The notes beneath the pieces were generated by a model, which was given only the letters and a program-made list of their open reading frames with translations, did not search any database and had not been told where the DNA came from. 14,462 nt of DNA from Chrysochromulina tobinii (Eukaryota; Haptophyta; Prymnesiales; Chrysochromulinaceae). The position numbers and the translations under genes were made by a program. Positions within the stretch are counted from its first letter, which is position 1. Every line of letters starts with the position of its first letter. The DNA lies in the NCBI GenBank assembly GCA_001275005.1, contig JWZX01001083.1, forward strand, positions 1 to 14,462, written 5' to 3'. Shown here in pieces: positions 1 to 7,270 of this stretch.

Positions 1-119
1 TGCGCATCTACGCGTGACGCAGCGACCGCACAAAGCGGCGTCCTCGATGTGCACGTGCATGGCGTCGTCGAGCGCATCCTGCGGTGTGTGTAGTAATACA
101 AGAGAGGAACAAGACTCAG

Positions 120-243
120 CATCAGCACCGCCGGCGGCGAGGGTGGCCGTGGCTAGGGCGGAGGAGGCGAGCGCGGCGGCGGCCAGGGCGGCGGCGGTGA
201 GGACGGCGGGTGCGGCCTGGTTGGCGGCGAGGGCGGTGGCGAG

Positions 244-280
<37 letters not shown>

Positions 281-490
281 AGAGCGGCATTGCGCATTGG
301 AGGGCGGCGGTGGGCCGGTGGCCTGGGACAGGCGGCGAGGGCGGCGGTGGCGAGGGTGGAGGAGGCGACGGCGGCGGCGGCGACGGCGGCGGCGAGGGTG
401 GCGGTGGCGACGGTGGTGATGATGGTGGCGGAGGTGATGGTGACGGAGGGCTTGGGCGCTTGGCGGGCGGCGAGGGCGGCGGTGGTGGAT
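120..490. repeat. GGCGGCG-type low-complexity tract
   Basis: The plus strand is almost entirely short runs of GGCGGCGAGG, GGTGGCGAC and similar units, broken once near 290-320. All six frames stay open over long parts of it, which explains the many overlapping frames (Ala/Arg-rich, Gly-rich, Pro/Ser-rich). Base composition is extreme compared with the AT-richer flank that begins at about 535. It could be an imperfect minisatellite or the coding repeat of a proline-rich wall protein. Confidence 0.85.
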
Positions 491-533
491 CGGGCCCCTT
501 AATTTCACGTGTGGACGTTCTTGTGTGAGACAC
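153..533 (-). CDS. Possible Ser-Pro-rich (SPPPP) protein fragment
   Basis: Read on the minus strand, this frame gives about 126 residues dominated by SPPPP and SPPPSPP blocks, ending at a TAG at 155-153. Such blocks are typical of hydroxyproline-rich, extensin-like cell-surface proteins of algae, where the prolines are hydroxylated and glycosylated. The frame has no ATG at its upstream end (the codon at 533-531 is GTG), so if it is real it must be an internal or terminal exon. No signal peptide or folded domain is visible. The same DNA gives equally open Gly-rich and Ala-rich frames on the other strand, so coding status is weakly supported. Confidence 0.25.
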
Positions 534-540
534 GATGTGC

Positions 541-1511
541 TGTTATCATGTCAAGTCACGTCGATACATAAACAACAATCAACAAATAACCTATACAAGA
601 AGCCGTGTAGAGTCGGCCATAGGTAACACTGCTGACTTATTATACTGACTGCCACCTCGCGACCGAATCTCGATAAAATAGGCACGTAGTCGAGCCACAG
701 CTCATACAAGATGTGTTTTGATGTTGCACCAAATACCTAAGGATGTGTATTCGACGCAAATCATTTCGAAATCGGCCATCACCTCTCACGCGAAGATGCT
801 CATCGTCACGGCGGAAGCTTGGCGGGCTGGTCCCGATAACAAGCCGATGCACGCGCCATCAGGACCCGCCAAGCCTTAGGTCGTACACGCGCAGCAATAG
901 CGCGCCCCCCCCATCGCCTTCTTTCGGCTCTTTGATATCGGCGAGCTTGTCGGCGCCAAGCCTTGCGCCATCAGGACCAGCAGCTTTGGCGTGAGTGGTG
1001 ATGGCCGATGTCGAGACGAGACGCAAAAAATATACATTCTCAGGGACCGGGTGTAGTATACGAACACATCTTCCATCAGCTGCGGCTCGCCTCCTACTCT
1101 ATTCATCGAGATCTGGCCAGAGGGCCACCACCGCGCGGACCACGCCATTGCCTGAGGGCCAACCGTCGCACGTTAGAAATTTTCGTCACAAAAAATCAGC
1201 TCGCCCTCTGCAACGCTACATAGTAGAAGTCCGCAGTTTCGTTGGATTTTGGCTTCTATAATAGGAAGCCACTGCCCGGTCGCTGCTCTGGGGCAGGGAA
1301 ATGCAAGGCAAGCGTTCAACGCCGCCCGATCGCCGATGGTAGGCCGCCCGCCTCGTTAGGTACGGTCCGGTGAGACAACAAATGAAAACTTTTCTTATCG
1401 GTCTCGATGGGGGACCAGCACGTGGAGTTTGAAATACATAACCTAAGATGTAAGAAGAATTGGTTACCGCGACGCGAGGCGTTCGCGCGGATCATGAAAT
1501 TCACTCACGAA
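541..1511. other. Gene-poor interval, no convincing CDS
   Basis: The interval is less GC-rich than its surroundings and every frame is short. Its one strong structure is the inverted repeat at 645-1135, listed separately. From about 1140 to 1511 I see no domain, no repeat and no RNA gene. The last part should contain the 3' untranslated region of the minus-strand transporter gene, which stops at 1512. Confidence 0.6.
645..1135. repeat. Diverged inverted repeat centred near 890
   Basis: The two arms match in opposite orientation at one fixed centre. ATCGGCCATCACC at 771-783 pairs with GGTGATGGCCGAT at 997-1009. AAGATGTGT at 708-716 pairs with ACACATCTT at 1064-1072. CTCGAT at 669-674 pairs with ATCGAG at 1105-1110. 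The start-plus-end sums are all 1779-1780, so there is almost no length change in the outer arms; the inner arms are shifted by about 9 bp. Reading towards the centre, both arms translate to a related peptide, with SAITSHAK on one side and SAITTHAK on the other. No intact gene is present. It may be an inverted duplication of a gene fragment or a foldback-type element. Confidence 0.65.
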
Positions 1512-2934
1512 TCAGAGCCCGCGGATCTTGTAAAGGTTGTACGCAGCAAAGAAGAGCAGCGAGATGCAGTATCCGATCGCCTCCAGGCGTGTGATCGTCT
1601 CATCGTACCACGTCGCCGAGAAGAGCACCAGCCCGGCGTTACGCATTGTGCCGAGCACCTTGAGCGTCACCGAGTTCGTCGTCTTGATGACCAGAAACGT
1701 GCCCAAATGGACGCCGAACCCGAGCACCGCCGATGCTATGAAGAGCTGCGGCTCGCTGTGAATGAGCGCGAGGGCGTGCGGCCTGTGGGCGGGCAGCGCC
1801 GCCTTGGGCAGCTCCATGAGCATCGCGGCGGAGCAGAGCCATAGCGCCGAGACGGGCGCCATGTAGTACTGCCCCTCGATGACCTGCGTGCGGGTACGGC
1901 GAGTGGCTGGTGGGTACAGTGGTGTGCGGGTGCGGCTGTGCTGTTCCTGTGGGAACCGTATCTGTGGGAACCGTATCTGTGGGAACCGTATCTGTGGGAA
2001 CCGTATCTGTGGGAACCGTATCTGTGCCGCGCGCTCGCTACAGCGCGCAGCTCATCGAGAGCTCCTCGGTCTCTGCGCGACCGCAACGGCGCGGTGGGCA
2101 AGCCGCCGCGCCCCGTGCCGCTTGGGGCATCGACTGACCCCGGCAGCACGGGGTGGTCGCACGCGTGCGTCAGGGGTGGAGTGGGGAAAGGCGGCGCGCG
2201 CGCCCCAAAAGTGCCCAGCCGTTGCTCACCCCAAACTTGAGGTTCGTCAGCATCTTCTGGATGAGGACGAGCTTGAGCGCCTCGGACAACTCGGCGAGGA
2301 GCATCAAACCGAGTCCCACCACGCTGAAATTTCCTCCGAGCGAGGCGCCGAGCGACGCGATGCAGGTACCCAACACGATCCCGAGCACCGAAAGCGTCAC
2401 GCGCAGCGTTGGCGTCTCGATGCCGCTTACCCAGAGCATCGCAAGCGTCACCATCGGTGTGGTCGCTTTGAGCATCTGGATGAAGCCGACCGGCAAGTAC
2501 AGATGCACCCAGTTGCCGCAAGCGAGCGTGGTGGCAAGCGATGCGCCAATCGGCAGCAAGTTGTACACGAAGAACTTAGGCGTTATCAAGTTCGTGTGCT
2601 CCCGGCGCACGCAGCGGCAGTGCACGAGCACGAACGACACCACCGTCGAGCACAGCACACCGAGGCTGGCGACAGTCATCGGATAATTGAATTTTCGGGC
2701 AACGAGAAGGGTGCGGTTCACGATGATAAGCGTCGGACCAATGGTTAGGTAGATCAGACAAGCGCCGGCAACCGAGGCTGCCTGACGGATTCGCGGCGCA
2801 GAAAGCGCTTTGCTGGCTAAGTTCGGGGCGCCCGTGATGAGGCCGTGCTCCTCATTTTCCTCGGGTTCCGCAGCTACGCGCTGCATTCGCAGCTCGTGCT
2901 CGCCCTCCGAATCATGACCGTGTTGCGTCTGCAT
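1512..2934 (-). CDS. NST/TPT-family (drug/metabolite) transporter, two exons
   Basis: Exon 1 is 2934-2230 and exon 2 is 1883-1512, joined in phase 0 across a GT-AG intron to give 358 residues, a normal length for the triose-phosphate/nucleotide-sugar translocator family. Members exchange phosphorylated sugars, nucleotide sugars or related solutes across organelle membranes; the substrate cannot be told here. Family signs are about ten hydrophobic segments, FIQMLKATTP at residues 151-160, and NSVTLKVLGTMRN at 305-317 near the C-terminus. The N-terminus (1-50) is hydrophilic and acidic without a leader peptide, which favours the Golgi or ER over the plastid. The splice is well supported: the donor reads GTGAGC, and the join restores a continuous FG-VIEGQYYMAP segment. 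ATG at 2934 is the first in frame. Confidence 0.85.
1884..2229 (-). other. Intron of the transporter gene (346 bp)
   Basis: On the gene strand the intron begins GTGAGCAACG immediately after a Gly codon and ends CGCACGCAG before GTC ATC GAG. It is phase 0. It is much longer than the other introns in the window (65-154 bp) and holds the 15-bp repeat array near its 3' end. Confidence 0.8.
1947..2021 (-). repeat. Five perfect 15-bp repeats in the intron
   Basis: On the plus strand the unit is CTGTGGGAACCGTAT, repeated five times without a mismatch, followed by a partial CTGTG at 2022-2026. On the gene strand each unit reads ATACGGTTCCCACAG, a pyrimidine-flanked CAG that resembles a 3' splice site. 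There are no spacers, so this is a minisatellite and not a CRISPR array. Confidence 0.95.
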
Positions 2935-3097
2935 ATCTGCCGTTACGGCGCGTTTTCACAACACACCAACACGCACAGACATACAATTGTACAGTAAGCT
3001 GCCGATTGCCTTCGCGATGAGGGGACCACGTTCACACCTGGTTCACACTGATTGTACTCGCTTGGAGATTGCCGCGTGACGGCGTGAGACATGGGAC

Positions 3098-3114
3098 GGT
3101 ACCGGTACCGGTAC
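3098..3114 (-). promoter_or_regulatory. GGTACC repeat, candidate upstream element
   Basis: The sequence is GGTACCGGTACCGGTAC, nearly three tandem GGTACC units, 163 bp upstream of the transporter ATG. The 10-mer GGTACCGGTA inside it also occurs upstream of two other genes in the window, in the same orientation relative to the gene. A regulatory role is inference. Confidence 0.35.
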
Positions 3115-3228
3115 GGGGACAAACATCTCTCCGCCAATTGCGTGCAGTAAAAGTTGCGAGGCACAGCTGATCAACCTCGTAGTTCCACACGGCGGCCCGC
3201 TTGATCGCATATCATAAGTTGTGGGGAA

Positions 3229-3254
3229 GGTTCGCTCGGGAAACCGAGCGAACC
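3229..3254. repeat. Perfect 11-bp hairpin with GAAA loop
   Basis: GGTTCGCTCGG at 3229-3239 is followed by GAAA (3240-3243) and the exact reverse complement CCGAGCGAACC (3244-3254). No poly-T run follows on either strand, so it does not look like a bacterial-type terminator. Its function is unknown. Confidence 0.8.
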
Positions 3255-3324
3255 GGCCACTCCGCGCCAACGCTGACTGGTTGGCTTTGGTTGGCTAGCC
3301 AATTATAGCCAAAGTAATTGAAGG

Positions 3325-3336
3325 CCCCCCCCCCCC
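3325..3336. repeat. 12-base C homopolymer
   Basis: An uninterrupted run of twelve C residues in non-coding DNA. Its length may be a sequencing or assembly uncertainty. Confidence 0.9.
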
Positions 3337-3565
3337 GAAGTGTGTACGGTATGTTACCACGTGAATCAGGCCGAACGGTCTACGAGCACGGCCATCGCCA
3401 ACCATCCTCCAAGCAGAGGTGCGCAAGCGACGCGGCTCCTTCTGGGCTGGCAGTGAGCGAGCGCGACTGAGACGTGAGAGGTAGAACTAAGAAGACGATT
3501 AGACGTAGAACAATGACGTAGAAGAGTCTGAGAGAGGACTGACGGTCGAGTGCTCCGTCTTGGAG

Positions 3566-3971
3566 ATGTTGCTACCCCTTGTGTCCTCGTGTTTGGGTAG
3601 GGTCGACGGTGGCCGCAAGGCGCAAGAAACTTTAACACGACCGCCTCACAAGACGGGTACATTCAAGTTTCAACGATTTGTACAAGCGGTGCGACCCCAC
3701 GAGCGCGCCAGAAGGTGCAGCGACGGCACGCGGTCCGCCGTCATCAGCGTGCACAGGCACACGTCGGAGAGCACCGCGGGGCGCCCAGCGGCGCCAGGCA
3801 GCGATGCGCCGGCGCGGCGAGCGTTCGCCCGTCGGCTGCCGGATGGTGCGCACGCCGCAGTCGGAGTAATCCATGCACCGACGCGCCCGATGGCGCGCCG
3901 CCCCCGTGGGGAACGCAAACACGCACTCGACACCGTCGCAAGACGACGGTGTCGAGCACAAGTGGCTTCCA
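3566..3971. other. No recognisable gene
   Basis: Several overlapping frames cross this stretch on both strands, but all are Arg/Ala/Pro-rich translations of GC-rich DNA with no domain or leader peptide. One plus-strand frame continues through the CAG tract to 4387. I do not call it a gene. Confidence 0.5.
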
Positions 3972-3984
3972 AAACGCAGCCGGG

Positions 3985-4027
<43 letters not shown>

Positions 4028-4330
4028 GAGCCTGCGGCGCACGCGCAGCCGGGCAAGCAACGGCGGAAGGAACCTCACCTCGCTCCGCGCTCCGCGCGTC
4101 GCTCGGGCGCCTCCTCCGCGCACCTCGCTCCGCGCTCCGCGCGTGGCTCGGACGCCTCAAACGCAGCCAGGCGGTCGGCAGCGGCGGCGTACGGAAGCCT
4201 GTGGCGCACGCGCAGCCGAGCAAATATTGAGTGGAGGAAGCCCCACCTCGCTCCGCGCTCCGCGCGTCGCTCGGACGCCTGCTCCGCTCACCTCGCTCCG
4301 CGCTCCGCGCGTCGCTCGGACGCCTCCGGC
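3972..4330. repeat. Nested tandem duplication with internal 45-bp repeats
   Basis: Unit A (3972-4158) and unit B (from 4159 to about 4330) abut. Both begin AAACGCAGCC, both contain a GGCGCACGCGCAGCC block (4029 and 4196 regions), and both contain a pair of CACCTCGCTCCGCGCTCCGC elements spaced exactly 45 bp (4076 and 4121; 4244 and 4289). The offset between units falls from 187 bp before the CAG tract to 167 bp after it, so about 20 bp was gained in unit A or lost in unit B. Confidence 0.85.
3986..4024. repeat. (CAG)13 trinucleotide tract
   Basis: Thirteen perfect CAG units. It would read as polyGln, polySer or polyAla on the plus strand and polyLeu, polyCys or polyAla on the minus strand, depending on frame. 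No frame through it belongs to a supported gene. It lies in the first copy of a tandem duplication; the matching place in the second copy has only an unexpanded CAGCGGCGGCG stretch. Confidence 0.95.
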
Positions 4331-4332
4331 GG

Positions 4333-4377
4333 ACGCACGGCCCCACGAGCGCTAACCGCGCTCGTGGGGCCGTGCGT
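4333..4377. repeat. Perfect 20-bp inverted repeat, 5-nt loop
   Basis: The left arm 4333-4352 and right arm 4358-4377 are exact reverse complements around the loop TAACC. The stem contains GGCCCCACGAGCG. It sits just after the tandem duplication. Such a GC-rich stem would form a very stable hairpin in single-stranded DNA or RNA. Confidence 0.9.
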
Positions 4378-4900
4378 GGGGCGCTAACGCGCCGCGCTGG
4401 CGCGCTGAGGCCGCGGCCTCGAGGGGCAACATGGGGGCGCCCGAGCGATTGGCTCGCTGCGCCGACGCGCCAAACCGCCTGCATCGCTCATATCAGGAGC
4501 AACGTACATGGCGCGCACGGCGGCAATGGCGACCCCATGCCCTCGCACGTGTTGAAAGGTGCGAAAGTGCCACGACGGCGCGTGGAACACCCTCGCGAAA
4601 ATAGCCGAGACGAAGCCGAGGTGTTAGTCTCACGTATCCTTCTTTTTCGAGTCTATGTTGTAGTTCGTCTCCGAAAACTCGCTCCGGAAGCTCCTTGGCA
4701 GTCCCTCATGAATTCCCACATCAACTACAGACAACACGCGGAGAGTACAGCTCCTGTCCTCAGCTACCTTACGGCCCGTCGAGGTCGTGCTCGTCTCGAT
4801 CTGTCGATCCCACGACGATATCATATCTATGATTGCGTTCGCGTTCGCCAGCTCTCCTTCACTCGATCGTCGCGGCCGCGCCGGCCTCAAGTCTCCCCGC
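4378..4900. other. 3' flank of the PPR gene; no supported gene
   Basis: The stretch follows the stop of the minus-strand PPR gene and should hold its 3' untranslated region. A minus-strand frame ending at 4630 runs from inside the PPR gene in another frame and is mostly a shadow; its tail (about 4630-4870) has mixed composition but no domain I recognise. A 14-bp palindrome GAGGCCGCGGCCTC occurs near 4407. Confidence 0.5.
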
Positions 4901-7123
4901 TCAAAAATACTCCCGTGTGCCCGGTGGTGTCCGGCCGCGCATCGGCTCCCGTTGGGCAAAACGCTGTGCCCGCACGTCGCCACGCCCTTGGCCACGCGCC
5001 CCGCGGCCCCCGCGGCCCCCGCGGCCCCCGCGGCCGCGCGGCCGGTCGGTGCGCGTGGTCGCTGCCTCTCGAATGGTCGACCGTTCGATCTCCTCGAGGA
5101 GCACAGCTCCGTCCCCAGTGTCCCGGCCGAGAGGGGGCGCGAGGAGCAGGAGTCGGCGCGTGAGCTCGACCGTCGCGCGGTCGGCGGGCGGGCGGCGCGG
5201 CGCGCCGATGGCGTTCGGTCCGCGCGCGGCCATCTGCGCCCTCCTTGTAGCCTCGAGGACACCCCGGATGGCGATCAGACCAGCTTCGGCAGGTGGGCGA
5301 ACGTCTGGTGCCGCCGCCGCCTTCGCCTTCTCCGCAGCCTCGGCGCATGCAGTCAGCACCATGTTGGTCATCATCGGATTGTGAGCGAGCCCACGCTCGC
5401 TCACGTCGCGCAGCAGCTCACACGCACGCTGCCACTCGCCCGCCCGTTGCAGCGCTGTGAGGGCGCGTGAGTACGGCAAGGGCTCGTCTGCGAGCCCGTC
5501 GGCCGCTTGGAACTCGGCGAGGAGCTCCAAGGCTGTCGGCCACTCGCCCTCGCAGGCGGTGATGGCGGAGGTATATGAGGCGCCGTCGCATCGGATGCCC
5601 AGCTTCTGCATCTCGCGAAGCGCCGCGACGGCGCCTGACGCATCGCCCGTGCGCGAGAGCGCGCTGATCAGAGGATTATAGGAGTACCGGTCTGCCACGA
5701 CACCTTCTGCCGCCATGCGTGCGAGCACCGCGCGCATCGTTGGCACCACCTCCTCCGGCGCCCTCACCTCCGGCGCCGGCATGACGGGCGGCGCGGCCGG
5801 CGCGGCCGCGTCGCCTTGAGCGCCCGCCACGGCGCCCTCTCGCTTCTCCTTGGGGAGGGAGCGCGCGAGAGCGGTGAGCAGCGAGTTGTACGAGTACGCG
5901 GTGCGTTCGACGTCGTGGCGCTCAAAGGCGTCTTGGAGGAGGGTTTCGGCCTCCTTCGGGCGAGCGGCGCGTGAGCACGCCGCCATCGCCGCGTTGAGTG
6001 CCGTTGCATCCGGAGCGATGCCGTCACCTTCCATGCGCGCGATGAGATCGAGCGCTGGCCGCCACTCGCCTGCCTTCTCGCACGCCGAGATGGCGGACGA
6101 GTACACGATCGTGTTGCGCGGCGTGCCGGTCGCGAAGCACGTGTCGAGCAGCTTCAGCGCCCGCTCCCACTCGCCTGCCTGCGCGCACGCCGCGATCGCG
6201 GAGGCGAAGGTCACCGTGTTCGGAGGCACTCGCTCGGCCCGCATCTGCTTAAAGGTGGCCAGGGCGAGTCGCCAACGGCCACCGCGGCCCAGGGCGCTGA
6301 GGACGCTGTTGTACGTGACCGTATCGCGCGGGACGCCACGCTGCTGCATCCGCTGCAGCAGGTCGAGCGCCTCCTGCCAGCGCCGCGCTGCCGCGCACGT
6401 GGCAATGAGCACGTTGTAGTGCGTCGTCTCAACAGGCGGAGCGTTAGGGGCGCTGCCTTTGAGAGGTGTCATCATGCGCGTGGCCGCGGCGGCGGCGGCC
6501 TCGACGGAGGGCCCCTTGCGCAACAGCGCGGCCATCGGGTGCGGCGCATCGCCCTCCCCGTCGATGATGGGATCCTCCACAAGCATCGCTGCCTCCTCCT
6601 CCGCCTCCTCCTCCGCCTCCTCCTCCGCCACCGCCTCATCCTCGTCCTCGTCGACGACGGAGCCCACATAGTTGGGCGACGAGGCGACCATACGCCGAAA
6701 CTCGGCGTCCATAGCCTCGTCATCGTCCTCATCGACGTCGTCAATCGTGCGCTCTTTGACCGAAGCCTCAGCTAAGGCCAACGGGTTCACCTCCTGGAAG
6801 GACGCCTCGACGAGCGCAGCGAGCGCAATCGCGAGCTCCCACTTGCGTTCCTCCTTGAGGTGAAGCAGTACCTGCAGCAGCACCGAGCCGCGCAGCGTGT
6901 CCGCCGAGCGGACGATGCGGCCCAGGCCCTCGGTGTTGACCGGCCGCGAGCGCGTGGCGGGCAGCAGCGACAGCCTCTCGATGATGCTGGACGCAGCGGC
7001 GGACGTCTTGATGGGTGGTGAAGCAACGCACGCGATGGAAGCGGCGGCGGCGCGGCGCGAGCTGAACACGACGGGCTGCTGGTATGCCGCGAGGCTACCG
7101 AGGAGCAGTGAAAGGAGGCGCAT
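4901..7123 (-). CDS. Pentatricopeptide-repeat (PPR) protein, probably organellar
   Basis: The protein has 740 residues when started at the first ATG of the open frame, 7123; the frame extends to 7207 but that codon is GTG. PPR proteins bind organellar RNA one base per repeat and act in its processing, editing or translation. The leader MRLLSLLLGSLAAYQQ is hydrophobic and followed by a Ser/Ala/Arg-rich stretch, as expected for a signal plus transit peptide of a complex plastid. An acidic run of EEEA units lies at about 158-178. Nine or ten PPR motifs span about 235-592, with typical TVTYNSVLSALGRGGRW and YSSAISACEKAGEW cores. A Pro/Ala-rich insertion at about 422-460 splits the array. The C-terminus has an RGG box at about 696-715. 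No intron is needed. It diverges from the reductase gene. Confidence 0.88.
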   Translation of the reverse strand: MRLLSLLLGSLAAYQQPVVFSSRRAAAASIACVASPPIKTSAAASSIIERLSLLPATRSRPVNTEGLGRIVRSADTLRGSVLLQVLLHLKEERKWELAIALAALVEASFQEVNPLALAEASVKERTIDDVDEDDDEAMDAEFRRMVASSPNYVGSVVDEDEDEAVAEEEAEEEAEEEAAMLVEDPIIDGEGDAPHPMAALLRKGPSVEAAAAAATRMMTPLKGSAPNAPPVETTHYNVLIATCAAARRWQEALDLLQRMQQRGVPRDTVTYNSVLSALGRGGRWRLALATFKQMRAERVPPNTVTFASAIAACAQAGEWERALKLLDTCFATGTPRNTIVYSSAISACEKAGEWRPALDLIARMEGDGIAPDATALNAAMAACSRAARPKEAETLLQDAFERHDVERTAYSYNSLLTALARSLPKEKREGAVAGAQGDAAAPAAPPVMPAPEVRAPEEVVPTMRAVLARMAAEGVVADRYSYNPLISALSRTGDASGAVAALREMQKLGIRCDGASYTSAITACEGEWPTALELLAEFQAADGLADEPLPYSRALTALQRAGEWQRACELLRDVSERGLAHNPMMTNMVLTACAEAAEKAKAAAAPDVRPPAEAGLIAIRGVLEATRRAQMAARGPNAIGAPRRPPADRATVELTRRLLLLAPPLGRDTGDGAVLLEEIERSTIREAATTRTDRPRGRGGRGGRGGRGARGQGRGDVRAQRFAQREPMRGRTPPGTREYF
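4990..5042 (-). repeat. 9-bp CCCCCGCGG repeats coding for the RGG box
   Basis: Four near-perfect copies of a CCCCCGCGG unit on the plus strand encode the Arg-Gly-Gly run near the C-terminus of the PPR protein on the minus strand. RGG runs bind RNA without sequence preference and are methylation targets in other eukaryotes. Copy number could vary between strains. Confidence 0.8.
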
Positions 7124-7266
7124 TGCCTCGCTGATTACGTCGTCCTTCGTTTTCCGTTTCCGAGATACTGTCGAGATAACTCCTCGTAGGCGCCCCGTCT
7201 TCTCCACGCCCCGCTCTTCTCCGCTTTGTCTCTACTCGAAACGCCTGAGATGAGAAAGTCCGCAAA
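7124..7266. promoter_or_regulatory. Shared divergent promoter region (PPR / SDR)
   Basis: Only 143 bp separate the PPR ATG (minus) from the reductase ATG (plus), so both promoters and 5' leaders must fit here or overlap the genes. The plus strand is pyrimidine-rich (CTTCTCC, CTCTTCTCC, TTTGTCTCTACTC). No TATA box is evident. A bidirectional promoter is inferred from the spacing alone. Confidence 0.55.
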
Positions 7267-7270
7267 ATGA
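7250..7270 (+). other. Six-codon uORF overlapping the reductase start
   Basis: ATG at 7250 opens a frame coding MRKSAK that stops with TGA at 7268-7270. The stop overlaps the reductase start codon as ATGA. If transcription starts upstream of 7250, scanning ribosomes would meet this ATG 17 bases before the main start. Confidence 0.45.

Larger units (their letters stand above)
2935..3565. other. Upstream region of the transporter gene; no CDS
   Basis: No frame here has a recognisable domain. The stretch should contain the promoter and 5' leader of the minus-strand transporter. It holds a GGTACC repeat, a perfect hairpin, a 12-bp palindrome TTGGCTAGCCAA (3291-3302) and a 12-base C tract (3325-3336). 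Confidence 0.6.

Noticed and set aside
1947-2021. Regular 15-bp repeats as a CRISPR array
   Set aside because: The units abut with no spacers, are too short, and sit in a eukaryotic intron.
1879-2748. Long plus-strand frames over the transporter gene
   Set aside because: They are antisense to a recognisable transporter and partly built from the 15-bp intron repeats.
3229-3254. Hairpin as a bacterial-type terminator
   Set aside because: There is no U tract after the stem on either strand, and the window is eukaryotic.
3566-4387. Plus-strand frame with polyGln and HLAPRSARRSDAS repeats
   Set aside because: The apparent repeats follow from the DNA tandem duplication; other frames on both strands are equally open. 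No domain, leader or intron pattern supports it.
4630-5262. Minus-strand frame ending in a Ser/Asp/Lys-rich tail as a second PPR exon
   Set aside because: The tail reads fairly protein-like, but the PPR gene already ends in a proper stop at 4901, no clear splice pair joins them, and most of this frame is a shadow.
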